Below the pieces are notes generated by a model, which ran no database searches, had not been told where the DNA came from, and saw only the letters and a list, made by a program, of their open reading frames with translations. Position numbers and translations under genes: made by a program. A stretch of 64,000 nt of DNA from Lineus longissimus (taxonomy: Eukaryota > Nemertea > Pilidiophora > Heteronemertea > Lineidae), in NCBI RefSeq assembly GCF_910592395.1, contig NC_088314.1:9794001-9858000 (forward strand), read 5' to 3'. Position 1 is the stretch's first letter; each line of letters starts with the position of its first letter. Of this stretch, positions 61,716 to 64,000 are shown piece by piece.

Positions 61716-61948
61716 ACACCGGGACACATGAAGGACAACCTAAAGTCTCTCGCCCTTCATCTCGTGCAAGGTTTGACGGATGAGTTATCTAAAATCCGTG
61801 TCCTGGCACGGTGGATCTGTCATAACGTCGGTGTCGATGTTGTCTACCTGAACAGTCGGCGAGCCCCCGATACATCGCCCGAGGTGGTCGTGGAGAGAGG
61901 AGAAGCCGATGGCCTGGGCTACAGCCTACTCTTCAAGAAACTCTGCGG
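61716..61948 (+). CDS. KY/hillarin-like protein, transglutaminase-like core part 1
   Basis: This exon lies between a TTTTCAG acceptor and a GTAGGT donor, starts in phase 0 and ends with two bases of a codon. It encodes the first half of the transglutaminase-like domain of the kyphoscoliosis peptidase/hillarin family: KSLALHLVQGL, then KIRVLARWICHNVGVDVVYL, then GEADGLGYSLLFKKLCG. In active family members the last motif contains a Cys three residues before the Tyr (C-x-G-Y). Here that codon is GGC, Gly348 (61,911-61,913). The rest of the motif (GY, LF, LC) is intact, so the alignment has no gaps. The product probably lacks peptidase or transglutaminase activity and works as a scaffold. Confidence 0.9.
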
Positions 61949-62356
61949 GTAGGTTTAGTGTCTGGTGATGAAATATTATTCAGGAATCTATCGTTTTTTA
62001 CTCGCAAGTCGATTAGACTAAGTGGAGGAGTGACGGGAGTTAGAGTTCGACCAGAGAGGCAGGTCCATGCATATGGGAGTTCCGGTGCAAGCATAGAGTC
62101 AGATGTAGAGTAAGCAAAAGTCAGTACTCTGGAAAGGCATTCTTTACCTATGTGCGGGTTTGAAATTAAAATTGAAAGTAAATTTTGTCTCCTGGAGAAC
62201 TTCAGCCTCATGTTGTATTGTTTGATTGATGACCGATTGCAGTCCTTGGCTTTGACAAAACACGTCAGAATTACATGTAGAATAAACTCACTTCGATCAC
62301 CTCTGCAGACATTTTGATCGAAAGGTACTTGGAAACATACTATTACCATCTTTCAG

Positions 62357-62532
62357 TTATGCCTTTATCGAGTGTGAAATGCTAAAAGGAATTGCCAAGA
62401 ACCATGCCTACTATCCGGGCAGGCCCTTCGAGCCTCAAGATCTGAATGATCCATGTACCCATGCGTGGAACCGGGTGCGCATTGGAGAAGACTGGTTTCC
62501 GATGGATTTGTTCATGGCTGCTGGAAACATCG
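62357..62532 (+). CDS. KY/hillarin-like protein, transglutaminase-like core part 2
   Basis: Internal exon with a CTTTCAG acceptor and GTATGT donor, joined to the previous exon across GG/T (Gly) and ending in phase 1. It reads GYAFIECEMLKGIAKNHAYY, then CTHAWNRVRIGEDWFPMDLF, the His- and Asp-bearing half of the fold. The catalytic-triad His (His395 in HAWN) and Asp (Asp410 in PMDLF) are both present, in contrast to the missing Cys. The HAWN...W..xD spacing is typical of the family and anchors the assignment. Confidence 0.9.
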
Positions 62533-62826
62533 GTATGTTAGTCTCCGTATCAATCTCTTGAACGATTCATCTGAGAGTATATCTAAGAAGATCAGAGGAA
62601 AAATGTTGCCCCCTCATGAACGTGTGGCTGTATCATCCTTGAGCAATGAATAAAATCGCGCAAATGTCCATCATGCGCAAATGTGCCGATGCCATGAACA
62701 TTACAAGGTAGCTACAGTTGTGCCATGTTTCAGATTGTAAACTACAAACCGGATATATTACAGCGACAGAAATTACTATGTGATGATAGTAAGATCAGCC
62801 TCTTACACTTTAGTTGTTTTTTTCAG

Positions 62827-64000
62827 GTGAGAAAAATGAACACTTTACATTCGTGAGACACTGGAATGAGCACTGGTTTCTATGCGAAGCAGAGGTATTC
62901 GTCTACACCCACCTTCCAATCAATATTGACGGGGAAGTAGACAGAAAGACACAATGCCTCGACTCGCCCATGTTAGATATTGCTGAATGGGCACGAACAG
63001 TTGCCAAGACGCCCACCTCGTGTGCCTACCGAATCGAGCCGATCAGTCATCTTGACAGCATCATCTCTACCACAAGCAACAAGGTCAAAATTCACCTTCG
63101 GTTTATGCTGCCATTGTACTTCACGTGTGAACTCCGAGATTTGGACAATCAGCAATATTTCAACGACTACGTAGCGATTTCGCCTGTTGACAATATCGTG
63201 TCTTTCTACATTCGTCTACCAACCAATGGACCGTTTTTACTCAAGATCTTTGCCAAGGTTGTCTATCCTGGCCAGGCGATGAACAAGGAAAGGGAGATGA
63301 TGTTCTCGTACGTGATCAATGGGAAAAGCTCAAAGGCCTATGAACCATTCCCAAAAGGTGTCGCAATTTGGGGAATTACCAAGCAATTTATTGACGCGGG
63401 ATTCAAAGTCCAGGGATACACCAACACACGAGTCGTAGCTGTTGATGGTAAATTTAAGGTAGAAGTCACGACACCAACAACAGGACACTTCCCTATCGAA
63501 TTCTCTTTCACGTATGGTAAGCATCCCACCAAAAATCTTTGGAACTGTGTCTACGCTGAGAGAGTTGATGAACGGATCATCTTCCATCTTGTCTGCCTCA
63601 AGGTCGGGGAATACCGGCTCTGTATCAAGGTCAAGTACGACAGCGGGGAGGAGTTCACGGAGGGCTTCAACTACTTAGTCGTCTGTGAGTCTAAGCCTGC
63701 TCACTTGAATGAGACCTACCCAGTTCATCGAGACGTATGGGGCCCAACCCGTCAATTCTACCGCCAAGCCCTGGCTTGCACGGACCATGCAAGCAGCACT
63801 ATCAAAACCAAGGGAGGCACTTGTACTTTGAACGTTGCTGGGGCGGTAAGGGTTGACCTTCATCACGTCATTGCAGAGGAGGATGACGAGCATGAATTAG
63901 CAGAATGGGAGAGATGCGTCTATGCGAATGGCCACAGCGACAATCATGTCATGTACGTGATTAGGCTACCGAAACCAGGGCGCTTCAAACTGAAACTTAT
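62827..64000 (+). CDS. KY/hillarin-like protein, C-terminal repeats (partial, runs off window)
   Basis: This exon enters after a TTTTTTCAG acceptor and completes the codon G/GT. It is open to the window edge, adding about 390 codons for at least 809 residues in total. It begins GEKNEHFTFVRHWNEHWFLC, the end of the core, then continues as beta-rich repeats. Phrases such as YIRLPTNGPFLLKIFAK, EYRLCIKVKYDSGEEF and VIRLPKPGRFKLKL recur about every 150-200 residues. These match the repeated KY-type Ig-like modules found after the core in hillarin-like proteins. The GTAAGC at 63,516 is read through without a stop, so I see no reason to split the exon. The remaining exons lie beyond the window. Confidence 0.88.

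Noticed and set aside
61728-61952. Separate gene starting at the internal Met of the transglutaminase-like exon
   Set aside because: Phase and splice sites join it to the exons on both sides.

Overview
This 64 kb window is animal nuclear DNA. Its genes are split by GT-AG introns, coding density is low, and tRNA-derived SINEs, a LINE tail, MITEs and many tandem and inverted repeats fill the rest. Nothing bacterial is present (no operons, no Shine-Dalgarno sites). The protein types and SINE types fit an invertebrate, probably marine (lophotrochozoan or invertebrate deuterostome). The sequence alone does not fix the phylum.

Only three genes are well supported, all on the + strand. Two are tandem paralogs (26,665-29,831 and 31,744-35,328). 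Each has two exons joined in phase 0: exon 1 encodes a signal peptide plus a four-cysteine PAN/Apple-like module, and exon 2 encodes about 320-330 residues that I do not recognise. They lie in a segmental tandem duplication (about 24.2-30.1 kb and 30.5-35.6 kb). A third, truncated copy of exon 1 lies at 25,823. The third gene starts at 59,715 and runs off the right edge. It is a kyphoscoliosis-peptidase/hillarin-like protein with a Src-like N-myristoylation start, a disordered repeat-rich N-terminus and a transglutaminase-like core. Its catalytic Cys position is Gly, so it is probably a pseudoenzyme.

The rest is mostly repeat-derived. The most striking pattern is a recurring mobile-element architecture: long inverted arms made of short tandem repeats, in 15-bp or 21-bp units. 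Four clean copies (2,270-2,686; 19,681-20,665; 52,504-53,538; 60,722-61,625) use unrelated motifs, and each is flanked by a direct repeat of 6 to 9 bp that looks like a target-site duplication. A fifth, composite set lies at 15.7-18.1 kb with a solo arm at 43.3 kb. These resemble foldback elements (Drosophila FB, sea urchin TU).

Layout: 0-24 kb, gene-poor, with foldback elements, MITEs, a LINE 3' end, a CRE-rich block and a minisatellite; 24-35.6 kb, the duplicated secreted-protein genes; 35.6-52 kb, SINEs, minisatellite, poly-C and tRNA-like repeats; 52-59.4 kb, a foldback element, a 44-bp-arm hairpin and a dispersed repeat also present in the paralogs' introns; 59.7-64 kb, the KY/hillarin-like gene. 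Large stretches hold nothing I can name and are listed as such.
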